DNA of 64,000 bases. Origin: Brasilonema angustatum HA4187-MV1. GTDB taxonomy: Bacteria > Cyanobacteriota > Cyanobacteriia > Cyanobacteriales > Nostocaceae. Shown piece after piece: positions 1 through 8,745 of the stretch (its first letter is position 1; each line of letters opens with the position of its first letter). The position numbers and the translations under genes were made by a program. A model generated the notes under the pieces. That model had not been told where the DNA came from. It saw only the letters and a list, made by a program, of their open reading frames with translations, and searched no databases. The DNA lies in assembly GCA_019359695.1 (NCBI GenBank), contig JAHHGV010000002.1, positions 62,001 to 126,000 of the forward strand. The letters run 5' to 3'.

Positions 1-728
1 TTATCGATGTCAGTACCACCCAAATTTTGCCCAGCTTTCGCCAACACGCGAGCGGTTTTTACCTTTTGCTTTGAGTCTTCGGCTAAGGACTTGTTACCCC
101 ACTTGAGAAGAAATCCTACCGGCTTTTGAATTCTTTGCACGGTTTGATCTAGCCGCACGAGAGATAAATCCAACGTTCCACCGCCAAAGTCAATCACCAA
201 GAGAATTTCTTGATCTGCCAAGCCATAGCCCAAAGCCGCTGCTGTTGGTTCATCCAGCATCCGCACTTGTTCAACGGGTAGGGTTTGGCAAACTTGTCCC
301 AGCCAGTGGCGATAAGCCTCAAAGCTGTCTACAGGTACAGTTAACACCAGAGAATCTATTCCCCCTTGCAGTGGTGCCAATTGCTCAATGATTTGAGAGA
401 GGAACAATTGCCCCACCTGCTCAAAAGTAACGATTTGTCCATCCAACTCTGGTAAGAAACCTTGGATGTCTGCACCAATACCGCGTTTAAAGCTGCGGAA
501 AAATCGCGGGTCATTTTTTAAATCAAGACCGCGATCGCGCACTTGTTGACCCAATAACACTTGCCCCTTCGAGGCATCTTCAACATAAACCAAGCTAGGA
601 ATCAGTGGGGGATTGAGACTTTGTTGAATAGATAAACCAGGTATGTTGAGAGTTTCTGGTTGTTGGGTGACAGGGTTCCAGCGAGCGATGACTGTGTTGC
701 TTGTACCAAAATCTATTGCTATTGCCAT
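1..728 (-). CDS. Hsp70-family (DnaK-like) protein, N-terminal part, cut by window edge
   Basis: The reading frame starts at an ATG at 728 and runs off the left edge, giving about 242 residues. It begins MAIAIDFGTSNT, the phosphate-1 loop of the actin/Hsp70 ATPase fold. It also has DEPTAAALGYGL (the Hsp70 connect-1 region) and VIDFGGGTLDLS (phosphate-2). These three motifs in order identify an Hsp70-type ATPase. The wording (IDFGTSNT rather than IDLGTTNS) suggests a divergent Hsp70-like protein rather than housekeeping DnaK. The C-terminal part, including any substrate-binding domain, is outside the window, so a short ATPase-only form cannot be excluded. Cytoplasmic role in protein folding or signalling is inferred from the family. 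Confidence 0.88.
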   Translation of the reverse strand, partial: MAIAIDFGTSNTVIARWNPVTQQPETLNIPGLSIQQSLNPPLIPSLVYVEDASKGQVLLGQQVRDRGLDLKNDPRFFRSFKRGIGADIQGFLPELDGQIVTFEQVGQLFLSQIIEQLAPLQGGIDSLVLTVPVDSFEAYRHWLGQVCQTLPVEQVRMLDEPTAAALGYGLADQEILLVIDFGGGTLDLSLVRLDQTVQRIQKPVGFLLKWGNKSLAEDSKQKVKTARVLAKAGQNLGGTDID

Positions 729-1108
729 AACTTTTTAATCATCTCATGCAAATATGCAAAGCATGAGATTATTTTCTCATCTCAAACCTCCGCAAGGGGA
801 CTTCTGCCATAAGCACACTAGCCTTGGCTGTAGTGGCGTTGGGACGATTAATTTTTCTTTTGTTTCTCTCGTTCCTATGCTCTGCATGGGAATGCCTTAA
901 AGGAGGCAGAGCCTCCCAATGATTATATTGAGGCAGCAGCATAGCTATCTCTTCCCTTCTCAGTTGCAAGAAAGGGCTTTGTCAACAGCTAAAAGAATGA
1001 TTTTTTGTTAAGTTTTATATGTAAGAATCATTACAAAGCTAGATGGTGGATCACTCCTCTAGACAAATATCATTCAAATAATCCGGAAAAAGCGCCAAGA
1101 GCGCTAAG
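729..1108. other. Intergenic region with a hairpin repeat
   Basis: No convincing gene. A 66-codon open frame on the minus strand overlaps the hairpin repeat at 870-918 and has no ribosome site, so it is not called. Confidence 0.5.
870..918. repeat. Double-hairpin dispersed repeat
   Basis: Two adjacent short inverted repeats are visible: an imperfect one around TTCCTATGCTCTGCATGGGAA (871-891) and a perfect GGAGGC-AGA-GCCTCC (902-916). This layout matches a very common cyanobacterial intergenic repeat with a CAGAGCCT core. That family assignment is from memory of such genomes. Confidence 0.6.
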
Positions 1109-1690
1109 TTGAACAAGAAACAGGCTTTGGAAATGAAAAATTTTTCGCTGTTTATAACTCATATTAAGTTTTTACGTGAGCAGCCAGAGTTTTTGTGTGA
1201 GTTGGTAGAGAGCCAAAACCTACATTTGCAGTACAGACAGCAGCAACCCGAAGAGGTAGAGCAAGAATTAAAGGCGACAAACCAAAATTTGTGTATTGCA
1301 CTCCTGTCACAGGGAAGTCACCCCTGAAGGGGTGACTTCCCTGTGACAGGTTTAGAACACTCAACACTCTTTAAGGCTCAGGAATTACAAGAGACAATTT
1401 CTAAAATTGAAAAATCTGCTAGCGAGTCAGTAGTAGAGCTACTTACTATGATCAATGGTGAAGAAGTTCAATCAGAAGAATTGCACAAGATGGACAAGGT
1501 AATTTTTCAAAAAAATACTTTCAATAAGGAAATTGCTAATGAGATTATAGCTCATTCCAAGAAACTTAGAACTCATTCACAAGAGCTTGAAACTCGGTAT
1601 AAAAAGCTTGCTTGTCAGTTTGTTAACTTGAAAACTTGCTACACTGAATTTAAGAAAAATTGGACTCAGCTTAGAAAAACAACAAAATAA
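1109..1690 (+). pseudogene. Coiled-coil protein gene interrupted by a palindrome carrying a stop codon
   Basis: Two open frames, 1109-1327 and 1343-1690, lie in the same frame. They are separated only by a TGA at 1325-1327 in the middle of a perfect 48-bp palindrome (1303-1350). Removing exactly 48 bases would restore one continuous protein of about 177 residues without a frameshift. The predicted protein is rich in Glu, Lys, Gln and Leu, looks mainly alpha-helical or coiled-coil, and has no motif I recognise. The first start is a TTG at 1109; an ATG follows at 1133. As written, the gene is broken unless the stop is read through or translation restarts downstream. The small gene at 1778 encodes a similar charged helical protein. 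Confidence 0.6.
1303..1350. repeat. Perfect 48-bp palindrome inside a coding region
   Basis: The arms at 1303-1325 and 1328-1350 are exact reverse complements (23 bp) around the 2-nt spacer GA. The left arm begins CCTGTCACAGGGAAGTCACC. No second copy was seen in this window. Confidence 0.95.
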
Positions 1691-1777
1691 AAAATTAAGT
1701 TTTGGGAATGATCTCAAAGTAAAGTAGTTTAAATATTGTTTATAATTCACGCTTATTATCAAAGAGTTACTTGAGTT

Positions 1778-1945
1778 ATGAATGAAAGAGCAAAAAAATT
1801 AGAGAAGTCCTCCCAGGAACGTATACAAATAACAAATGAACATCTCCAGGGTTCTCGGGAGCATATGAAGCGAACAAGGGAAATCTTGGAAGAATCAAAA
1901 AAGTGGCTAAGCAAGATCAAGCCGCACTCAGATACCCAAGATTAG
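1778..1945 (+). CDS. Small charged helical protein (55 aa), unknown function
   Basis: An ATG at 1778 opens a 55-residue frame ending at TAG 1943-1945. The product is highly charged (Glu, Lys, Arg, Gln) with a helical pattern and no hydrophobic segment. It lies 87 nt downstream of the interrupted coiled-coil gene on the same strand, so the two may share a transcript. I recognise no family. The composition and matching style of its neighbour argue for a real gene, but no strong ribosome site is seen before the ATG, so certainty is moderate. Confidence 0.5.
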   Translation: MNERAKKLEKSSQERIQITNEHLQGSREHMKRTREILEESKKWLSKIKPHSDTQD

Positions 1946-1966
1946 GGAAGGGGTAGACAACAGAAT

Positions 1967-2893
1967 TTATTGCAGCCACCAAGAACGTAAATGGGCGATC
2001 GCCTCTTCCTTGCTTTTTGCTTCGACTTCTATCCAAGGCGCTTGTTGATAAACACTGGGCATAGCGTTAATAAAATCACTATGTTTTCTATCACCGAAAG
2101 CTTGTTGACCGTTGGAAATGTGGACTAACTGCCAGTCTGGGTTAGCCCAAGTTTCCCTTGCAGCATAAAACATTTGGGCAACACTTGGATCGTCGTAACT
2201 GTCTAAACTTTCATGGCAGATATGGTGATGAGCATCAAATACTAATGGTATGTTAGTTCGTTGACAAACTTCTAAAATTTCACTGGAACTGTAGGCGTAT
2301 TCGTCATTTTCCAAAGTCAAGCGACTTTTGATGTTTTCTGGTAATTCAGAAATAACATCCACCAGTTGATCCGAACGTTGAGATTTGCCACCATGAATGT
2401 TCATTAATGACCAACAAGAACGCGGTAAACCTAGTAAATCTAGTGTGCGAGCGTGTCGCTCTAAGATTTTAAGACTTAATGCCACCACTTGCGGTGAATC
2501 AGAACTGAGCACAACGTACTGATCCGGGTGTAATACCATTCGGATGCCTAATTTTACTGCCCTTTGCCCGATTTTGGCTAAATCTGCGCTCATATTCTCT
2601 AGAACAGTTGCGCCCACTTCATCCTCCAAGTCACTCATCGGAAATAAAGCAGAGGACATTCGATAAAGCTGTATTGAATTGCGCACACAAAAAGTTAACG
2701 CCAAATCTAAGCGCTGTAAGTTCTCCCGATAAATGACTTTTAGTGCGGTTTCACGTTGGTTCTCTGGGAGTTCTAAGTAGCGCTTACGCGTTATTGTCCG
2801 AAAGCGCACCTCTTTGGACAATGTAATGCAAACTAATCCTAAGTGCGGTAAAGCAGTTTTTTGCAACTGCTGTGCATTAGGTGAATTGTTCAT
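1967..2893 (-). CDS. uvsE: UV damage endonuclease UvsE (UVDE)
   Basis: UvsE cleaves DNA next to UV photoproducts and starts an alternative excision repair pathway. The protein shows the TIM-barrel metal-site signatures of the family: LGLVCITLSKE near the N terminus, LHPDQYVVLSS in the middle, MNIHGG, LENDEYAYS, FDAHHH and LVHISNG. The His, Glu and Asp residues in these motifs match the metal ligands expected for UVDE. Length, 308 residues, suits the bacterial family. The open frame extends 20 codons further upstream to 2953. I prefer the ATG at 2893 because an AGGGG sequence sits five bases before it. The gene stands alone on the minus strand. Confidence 0.9.
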   Translation of the reverse strand: MNNSPNAQQLQKTALPHLGLVCITLSKEVRFRTITRKRYLELPENQRETALKVIYRENLQRLDLALTFCVRNSIQLYRMSSALFPMSDLEDEVGATVLENMSADLAKIGQRAVKLGIRMVLHPDQYVVLSSDSPQVVALSLKILERHARTLDLLGLPRSCWSLMNIHGGKSQRSDQLVDVISELPENIKSRLTLENDEYAYSSSEILEVCQRTNIPLVFDAHHHICHESLDSYDDPSVAQMFYAARETWANPDWQLVHISNGQQAFGDRKHSDFINAMPSVYQQAPWIEVEAKSKEEAIAHLRSWWLQ

Positions 2894-3464
2894 CACAACC
2901 CCTGATGGGGATTTCGACTCCCGCACTGCTGACATATGACATATTGCTATCACTTTCTTGATTTAACTCATTTCTGCCCCGGAATGATGAGTATCCAAAG
3001 GCAGAAGTCACCCGCTTGGTGGTTGGATTTAAACGTGTAAAAATCTTTTTTCGCTTATCTTGCTTGCCATCTTCTCAACAGCCAAAACCTTCCAGTTCCG
3101 TAGAGACGATAAAACAACGCTGTAAAAGCATATCTGCTTACACAAAGATTAATAGCGAAAAATCAATGATTTTTAAGTTATTTCTCCAACCAATCAATCA
3201 ATCTTTACATTTTAGGATTGAAAACCTATTGACAAAAAGTACATCTAGATTATATTATCCTCACAACATGAGGATATGTACCTTTTGGCAGTTATGTCAA
3301 GTACCTTAAAAATTGTTAAATTTATGAAAGAAATATAAAGTTCAAGAGCCACAGTCAGAAAAACTTTCAGCTGAGGGAAAAATAACACCTGAAATCTACT
3401 AGTGGCTGGTATCCGCCGCTGGCGCATCCTCTAACTATCAGATTCTTCACCTACGGAGAAAATC
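2894..3464. other. Intergenic region, no gene seen
   Basis: AT-rich sequence between uvsE and a small membrane protein gene. A 97-codon open frame on the plus strand (3016-3309) lacks a ribosome site and protein-like composition. It probably holds the promoters of the diverging genes at 2893 and 3465. Confidence 0.5.
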
Positions 3465-3683
3465 ATGAAAAATCGGCACTCATCAGACTCTAAACAATTT
3501 GTAGGAAATATAAAAAATGGAATTTGGGTGTTTGGTATCTCGTCGTGGCTATTTGGTATAACTGATCGCAGTATTGCTTCGTTTTCCGATGGTTATCTGT
3601 CTGCGATGGATCTAACGCAACTATTTACAGCTGGAATCTTCCTTGTCGCTTGGTGGTTTCTCAAGCCTACATCTAGGGTATAG
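3465..3683 (+). CDS. Small membrane protein (72 aa), unknown function
   Basis: The ATG at 3465 is preceded by GGAG about eight bases upstream (CTACGGAGAAAATC), a good ribosome site. The product has a polar N terminus, then two hydrophobic stretches at about residues 20-32 and 45-66, and ends with a short basic tail. It may be a small inner- or thylakoid-membrane protein. I recognise no family. It stands alone, with no gene in the following kilobase. Confidence 0.55.
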   Translation: MKNRHSSDSKQFVGNIKNGIWVFGISSWLFGITDRSIASFSDGYLSAMDLTQLFTAGIFLVAWWFLKPTSRV

Positions 3684-4039
3684 TTCCATTTTCCATGTTT
3701 GATTTTGAATGGAATGCACTCTTTAGCAGCGATCAAACTAAAAAAGTAAAGCTTGAATGTCTGATCTCGATAAAATCCATTTTCTACCAATTGCGCTCCT
3801 ATACGTCTAAACCTTTATTTGTGAGTACCTTTGACTTTTTTTATGTCACCATAATTAATGACAATCGAAAAAATTTTACGCAACTGGTTCTAATTTTTGC
3901 CAAATAACATCAGTTAAGTTGTTTGATTTGGATTTTGTTGAGATGAGAGAATGTTTGGAAAGTCTCATTTTGTACCAAAATTGATTCGCCACTCCCCTAA
4001 ATTCCTGATGTCTTGGGAGCATCTCAATTTTGTGAACAT

Positions 4040-4063
4040 AGTGCGAGCCGAAAGGCTCGCACT
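4040..4063. other. Perfect 10-bp hairpin with GAAA tetraloop
   Basis: AGTGCGAGCC (4040-4049), GAAA, then GGCTCGCACT (4054-4063). The stem is perfect and the loop is a GNRA tetraloop in RNA on the plus strand. No T tract follows, so it is not a classical terminator. Confidence 0.7.
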
Positions 4064-4195
4064 GTATTTGGTATAAATTTGAAGATAAGTACTTTTTACG
4101 ACAATACGGTTGCTGTTCAAATACTTTGTAACAATAATGGACAATTGGTATCACAAGAACCAATGTAAGAGACGTCACCCAACGAGAGAGTCAGT

Positions 4196-4345
4196 CGCAC
4201 TCAACACAGAGAACCTCCCCAACAGGCTGACTCACATGCAACAGAGCCACTCGCGTGCACGGCTTCCCCAGTGCGTTGGGGAGCCAGTACTTGATGAGGG
4301 TTTCCCGACAGAGGTATCTGGCGTTCGGGTTTTTTTGTAGCACCT
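4196..4345. repeat. Dispersed cyanobacterial repeat (GAGCCAGT / CTGGCGTT type)
   Basis: Contains the hairpin GGCTTCCCCA-GTGCG-TTGGGGAGCC followed by CCAGTACTTGATGAGGG and CTGGCGTTCGGG. Related fragments occur near 6985-7110, 39945-40110, 46965-47060 and 58105-58205, showing a dispersed family in this genome. Confidence 0.6.
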
Positions 4346-4783
4346 GCCGCCGCGTTGAGCGATGTAGCGTTCTCTACATGTGTGATACCAATTGATATGA
4401 AATCTTTAAAAACTTTTTTAGTTTTTCCGTAAAGATTCACGCTGCAATTGTATTTACTTAAAGTCACTGAAGAATTTGTCAATCATGAAATAATGAATAA
4501 AAAAATTAGATTCGCAAGCTCTGCAAAGAAAAAATCTTGATTTTGGTAAAGAAGGTAATTCCTCTAAGTAGGATTTTCAGAAAAATCATTAGTGTTTTAG
4601 CAGTTTTTATTTGGATGTAACACCTTATGGCTGAAAAAAATATGTATTTTACCCAAATGATAACTGCCATAATTTTTCTCCAAAAATCAGGGAAATCTAA
4701 AATTATTCACAATTCCTAATTCTTCAGATTGTCCTGCTAAAATGTTGCAGATATTCAACTTCAATATATTCAAGAGACGTCAA

Positions 4784-6520
4784 ATGAGACATCAAAAACT
4801 ATCTCCAGGACTGCTATTAGCATTTGAAGACTATCAACGGGAAGGACAGCAAGCTTTAACTCCCCAGATCAGAATGCTGAGTATAGTTCCCCCGAAAAAC
4901 AATCTCAAGCCAACCCGTAGCATAGTTTTTATCTACTGTGATGAAAATGCAGACTTAAGTCACTTGTCACAACATGGTGTTGAAGTCAACCAAAATAGAG
5001 GACACGTGCGGACGGCGTTCTTACCCGTACAAAGTTTAGACGCCTTATCTGATGACCCTGCGATTGAGCGCATTAAGCCATCGCGCAAACTTAAACTGCA
5101 CATGGACGTTGCCAAAAGCACAGTACACATACCGGAGTTTAGGAAGAAAAATAGTAACCTTACTGGCAAGGGAGTGATGATCGGTATTATCGACAGTGGC
5201 ATTGATCCGAAGCACCCCGCCTTTAAAGGACGTATTTTACGCATCTGGGACCAAACACTGTCTGGTTCTGGAGTGATAGAAGGTAAATATGGGGCAGAAT
5301 TAACTGGCTCACAACTCACAATTTCCCAAGATACAAACGGTCACGGAACTCACGTTGCTGGAATTGCTGCTGGTATGGATGCTACCTATGGTGGTGTCGC
5401 ACCAGAGGCAGAATTGCTCATCGTCAAAAGCGACTTGGATGAAGGTCACATTGCCGATGCTGTCCGCTACATCTTTCGCGTCGCCCGAGAAATGGGACGT
5501 CCAGCCGTTGTGAATATGAGTATAGGGGGACACTTTGATCCTCACGATGGGAGCGACTCGCTGTCAAAAGTTATTAACTCTGAAACTGGTCCTGGACGCA
5601 TAGTTTGCTGTGCTGCTGGTAACGAGGGCAACGATAACATTCACGCTCAAGCAATTGTTCCTGCTGGTAAAACTCATACTATGCGCTTCAACGTACCATT
5701 AAATCAAGCCAGCATGGCAACGTTAAACGGTTGGTACTCTAGTGCAGGTCAATTAGAAGTGTCCTTGCGTAGTCCCAACGGTTTCGTCACCCCCTTCCAA
5801 CCAGTCATTGCTGATGGCAACTATATAAAGGAATACACCTTACAAGATTCGCAGGTGCAAGTTGCAACACCAAAACGCGATCCCGGCAACGGCGACTATA
5901 ACGTTTTAGTACAAATTCGCGGTCAAGGGAAAGCCAGTTATACTACACCCGTCCAGGGTGGAATTTGGCAGTTGCGGTTCAAAAACACTTCAGCAAAAGA
6001 TGTGCGACTAGATGTGTGGACATTAGATGGGTCAAGCTTATTCACCGGCCAAAGTGTTGTTGATTCAGTCAAAATTGGTTCACCAGGATGTGCCAGCAGT
6101 GCAATTACAGTTGCTGCTTATACAACAAAAGATAAGTACACTGACATAGACAATAAAGCCCAAGAAATGGGCTTCTCTTTGAATACAATTTCTGATTTCA
6201 GCAGTGAAGGACCTCTGCGGAATGATGCTAAAAAACCGGATGTCGCAGCACCAGGAGCGATGATTGTTTCTACTCTTTCCTCCAATGCCAACTCTGATCG
6301 CTCAACGATCATTAATTCCAAGTTCATGGTGTTAGCTGGTACGAGTATGGCTGCACCCTTCATCACTGGCTTAGTCGCACTGCTGTTGCAGCGTAACCCC
6401 AAGCTTGACCCCGGTGCTATTAAACTGCTGCTACGTAAAAATAGTTCCATACCAAAAAAACCAGCCGAAACCTTTGATAGCAAATGGGGTTATGGACTGA
6501 TTGATGCACAAAATCTGTAG
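4784..6520 (+). CDS. Subtilisin-like serine protease (S8) with N-terminal prodomain
   Basis: The catalytic triad is clear: Asp137 in GIIDSGIDPKHP, His187 in DTNGHGTHVAGIAAG, and Ser521 in LAGTSMAAPF. The oxyanion Asn280 lies in CAAGNEG. About 190 residues separate this Asn-containing segment from the GSPGCASSAITVAAY segment, so the protein has a large insert that looks beta-rich between the core strands, as in some large subtilases. Residues 1 to about 110 form a prodomain-like region. I chose the ATG at 4784 over the upstream ATG at 4742 because the resulting N terminus MRHQKL aligns with MNYQKL of the neighbouring small protein. No obvious signal peptide is seen, so it may act inside the cell or be exported by another route. 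The prodomain-like gene follows 123 nt downstream. Confidence 0.92.
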   Translation: MRHQKLSPGLLLAFEDYQREGQQALTPQIRMLSIVPPKNNLKPTRSIVFIYCDENADLSHLSQHGVEVNQNRGHVRTAFLPVQSLDALSDDPAIERIKPSRKLKLHMDVAKSTVHIPEFRKKNSNLTGKGVMIGIIDSGIDPKHPAFKGRILRIWDQTLSGSGVIEGKYGAELTGSQLTISQDTNGHGTHVAGIAAGMDATYGGVAPEAELLIVKSDLDEGHIADAVRYIFRVAREMGRPAVVNMSIGGHFDPHDGSDSLSKVINSETGPGRIVCCAAGNEGNDNIHAQAIVPAGKTHTMRFNVPLNQASMATLNGWYSSAGQLEVSLRSPNGFVTPFQPVIADGNYIKEYTLQDSQVQVATPKRDPGNGDYNVLVQIRGQGKASYTTPVQGGIWQLRFKNTSAKDVRLDVWTLDGSSLFTGQSVVDSVKIGSPGCASSAITVAAYTTKDKYTDIDNKAQEMGFSLNTISDFSSEGPLRNDAKKPDVAAPGAMIVSTLSSNANSDRSTIINSKFMVLAGTSMAAPFITGLVALLLQRNPKLDPGAIKLLLRKNSSIPKKPAETFDSKWGYGLIDAQNL

Positions 6521-6643
6521 TTGGACGTACAGATAAATGCATTAAGTCTGTATAAGGATAGGTAATGATAACCTAATAATTTGATAGGTTGATAATAGGG
6601 TAAGCTTCTTTGCTTGCCCCTGTTGACTTACTGGAAGGTTTTT

Positions 6644-6949
6644 ATGAATTATCAAAAGCTAGATAGCGCCCTTGCAGTAGCGCTCAATGACGTTAATAAC
6701 TCACAGGAGCCTGGTTTAAAAGTTTTTATTCATACTAAAAATGATGCAACATATACTGAAACAACTACTGTATTAGAAAACTTAGGTGTTGCAGATGTAA
6801 CTCCTGAAAAGGATGTTTTCACAGCAACCCTATCACCAAACGCAATTTCTGAGTTATCAGAGCAGCCTTGGGTGGAGTATATTAAGCTGTCTCAAAATTT
6901 GCATTTGGTAAATCAAAAAATTAAAGGCGGTATGAAATTTTTTAAATAG
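6644..6949 (+). CDS. Stand-alone subtilase-prodomain-like protein (candidate protease inhibitor or chaperone)
   Basis: The ATG at 6644 has a strong ribosome site, GGAAGG, five bases upstream; an in-frame earlier start at 6614 is less likely. The 101-residue product aligns with the N-terminal region of the protease just upstream. Both begin M..QKL with an Ala/Leu-rich helix, both have a VFI strand followed by an acidic or polar loop, then an F-A/T hydrophobic strand, LS, P-W/A-IE/VEYIK and LHL near the end. This pattern resembles inhibitor-I9-like prodomains, which fold the protease and inhibit it. A free copy next to its likely partner could inhibit or help fold the protease in trans. That role is inferred; the resemblance itself is read directly from the two sequences. 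Confidence 0.7.
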   Translation: MNYQKLDSALAVALNDVNNSQEPGLKVFIHTKNDATYTETTTVLENLGVADVTPEKDVFTATLSPNAISELSEQPWVEYIKLSQNLHLVNQKIKGGMKFFK

Positions 6950-7470
6950 TATTAAGGGAAAGGTAAAGGAATAGAATTTGTGCGCCAGTTCCTACCCTAC
7001 GGTTCGCTTTCTGGTCGGCGTCTACAAGTCGGCAGAGCGTTTCCCTTCGCACTGGCGATCTTCGGGGATGACCTCCGCAAATCGCTGCGATAGCCGAATG
7101 GTGTAGCGTCAGCCATAGAGAACCAGTTCCCTAAAGATCCGTAGTGTGACATTTGATATCATGTCCGGCTAATTAGTTGTGATTACCAAATATGTGCAAC
7201 AACCGGAAAATCCTCTTTCTCCCTGCTCCCTGCTCCCTGCCCCCTGCTCAGAGCCGTCTTAATGATAAGTCTTTCACCGGACATGATATGAGGGTGCAAA
7301 AAGTGAGATGGAAAAATTCTGATAAAGTTCTGTATCCTAAAGCACTTTCATCACTGAGTTTAAGTCCCCCACCAAATGGTGGGAAGCGTACTTAAAGGGA
7401 AAGCTGTGACTAGGTTACGAGTAACAGCAACCTCACCATACGCTGTCAGGACTTTTCACTTTTGAGTCAT
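6950..7470. other. Intergenic region with dispersed repeat and heptamer-type array
   Basis: Repeat-like sequence at about 6979-7120 (CGCCAGTTCC, GGCGTCTACAAGTCGG) and a TCCCTGC array at about 7210-7248. A 67-codon frame at 7192 is made mostly of this array and is not called. Confidence 0.5.
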
Positions 7471-8010
7471 TTAAGCAGTTTCCAACGATGCGCTAGGAAA
7501 ATGTGGTTTCAATACCTCAAGCCAGCTTGCAATACGCTCATCGGTTTTATCGCTCTCATTCACTTCGTCAATAGGTAGTCCGACAAATTTATCGTCACGT
7601 ACAGCAAAGGAATATTCGTAAGTATAACCGTCTAGAGGGAACTCACCAACTAAAGTTGCACCTAATTCTTTGAAGTGGTTATATAAAGTACCCAAGGCGC
7701 TAACAAACTGTTCTCCGTGAGTTACACAATCTCCCGCACCGAATAAAGCAATCGTTTTACCTGTAAAATCGGGTTTTTCGATTGACATCTCGAATATAGG
7801 ATCGCGCCAATCATTTTGGACTTCCCCTGAACCCCAGGTAGAACAACCAAAGAGCAAATAATCGTACTCAAGCATTTGATCGACGCTTACAAAATCTTCT
7901 TCCATGCTGTAAAGATCACAAAGATCCTCGCCAAAATGCTCGTGTAGTTTCGTGGCGACTGATTCAGTGATACCGGAAGTACTGCCATAGAAAATAGCCA
8001 TTTTTGCCAT
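7471..8010 (-). CDS. Flavodoxin, long-chain, divergent
   Basis: Flavodoxins carry electrons on a bound FMN and often replace ferredoxin under iron limitation. The FMN phosphate loop reads FYGSTSGITESV near residues 7-18, followed by LLFGCSTWGSGEVQNDW (the W loop region) and ALFGAGDCVTHGEQF. The C-terminal third has DGYTYEYS and FVGLPIDEVNESDKTDERI, the long-chain insert and last helix. A GAGGAGC ribosome site precedes the start. The sequence differs from the usual cyanobacterial IsiB (GTQTGKTE, CPTWNIGELQ), so it may be a paralogue with a special partner. No Fur box was identified by eye. It stands alone on the minus strand. Confidence 0.9.
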   Translation of the reverse strand: MAKMAIFYGSTSGITESVATKLHEHFGEDLCDLYSMEEDFVSVDQMLEYDYLLFGCSTWGSGEVQNDWRDPIFEMSIEKPDFTGKTIALFGAGDCVTHGEQFVSALGTLYNHFKELGATLVGEFPLDGYTYEYSFAVRDDKFVGLPIDEVNESDKTDERIASWLEVLKPHFPSASLETA

Positions 8011-8745
8011 AACAAAAGCTCCTCTGGGTTTGAATGTTAGCGCAGCGTGCCGCAGGCAGCGATTTTTTTCTTCTGTGATCGCGTAAGGATGTTTCTTTCT
8101 GTGAGATTCCCAAGATTTAACAGCTTAGAATTTGGCAGGAATTCCCTATAATTAGCATTTGAAGTGAAAATTTATAGGCAAGCATTGTTCTCACAGAGAT
8201 CACTCCATCCCTGTTAGTTAGACAAGACGCTATAAAGTATGCTACTTAATGAATATAAATTGGAATAAGCGCTAATTAAATAATATTTAGATTGACAACT
8301 AAAAAAAGTTTAAATATTACAAGTGATATTTTCGAAAATTAATGATTGGCTACAGAATTGAATTTATTTTTTGAAGTTTCCCAGGAATCTCAACAAGTAT
8401 GTCTAGGACTCCTCCGCAGATTTTTGACGAAGCTAGGAACACCTTTACAGCTTCTTAAGCGTTCCCTGTTCCCTGTTCCCTGTTCCCAACCCTACCCTAT
8501 GGGAAGCCGCGTGAACACTACAAAAGTCTGGGGTTCTCCATTCGCCTACATTCCCCGGATTTACATCGTAGATTTTGAACTGTTTAGTTTTTTGACAAAA
8601 AAGTCAAGTGACTGATATAAAAAAAGATTGCTCATATGAAAATCCGTCATAAGTAATACCATAATCTAGCCTCCCCCCCTTTATCAGTGGTCTCAGCTAG
8701 CCCTAAACTGTAGGTGAGAGTTGAAAGGCAGTCTGGAGAAATCTT
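8011..8745. other. Long intergenic region upstream of glgC, with heptamer array
   Basis: Contains a GTTCCCT array (8461-8487, four units) and a fragment GCGCAGCGTGCCGCAGGC near 8041. The long AT-rich stretch 8250-8345 and the leader up to 8745 probably include the flavodoxin and glgC promoters. An 89-codon frame at 8346 crosses the array and is not called. Confidence 0.5.
8461..8487. repeat. Heptamer tandem repeat (GTTCCCT)n
   Basis: About four direct copies of the 7-mer. Similar arrays occur at 21473-21496 and in altered form near 7210, 24040, 32240 and 63870. Confidence 0.85.

Larger units (their letters stand above)
3684..4741. other. Long intergenic region with hairpin and dispersed repeat
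   Basis: No supported gene in about 1 kb. It holds the tetraloop hairpin at 4040-4063 and a dispersed repeat at 4196-4345. Open frames here lie across those repeats or in AT-rich sequence without ribosome sites. Confidence 0.5.

Noticed and set aside
769-969. 66-codon minus-strand frame
   Set aside because: It lies across a hairpin repeat, has no ribosome site and no protein-like composition.
4201-4482. 93-codon minus-strand frame
   Set aside because: Much of it is translation of the dispersed repeat at 4196-4345.
8346-8615. 89-codon plus-strand frame before glgC
   Set aside because: It runs through the GTTCCCT array and has no conserved motif.
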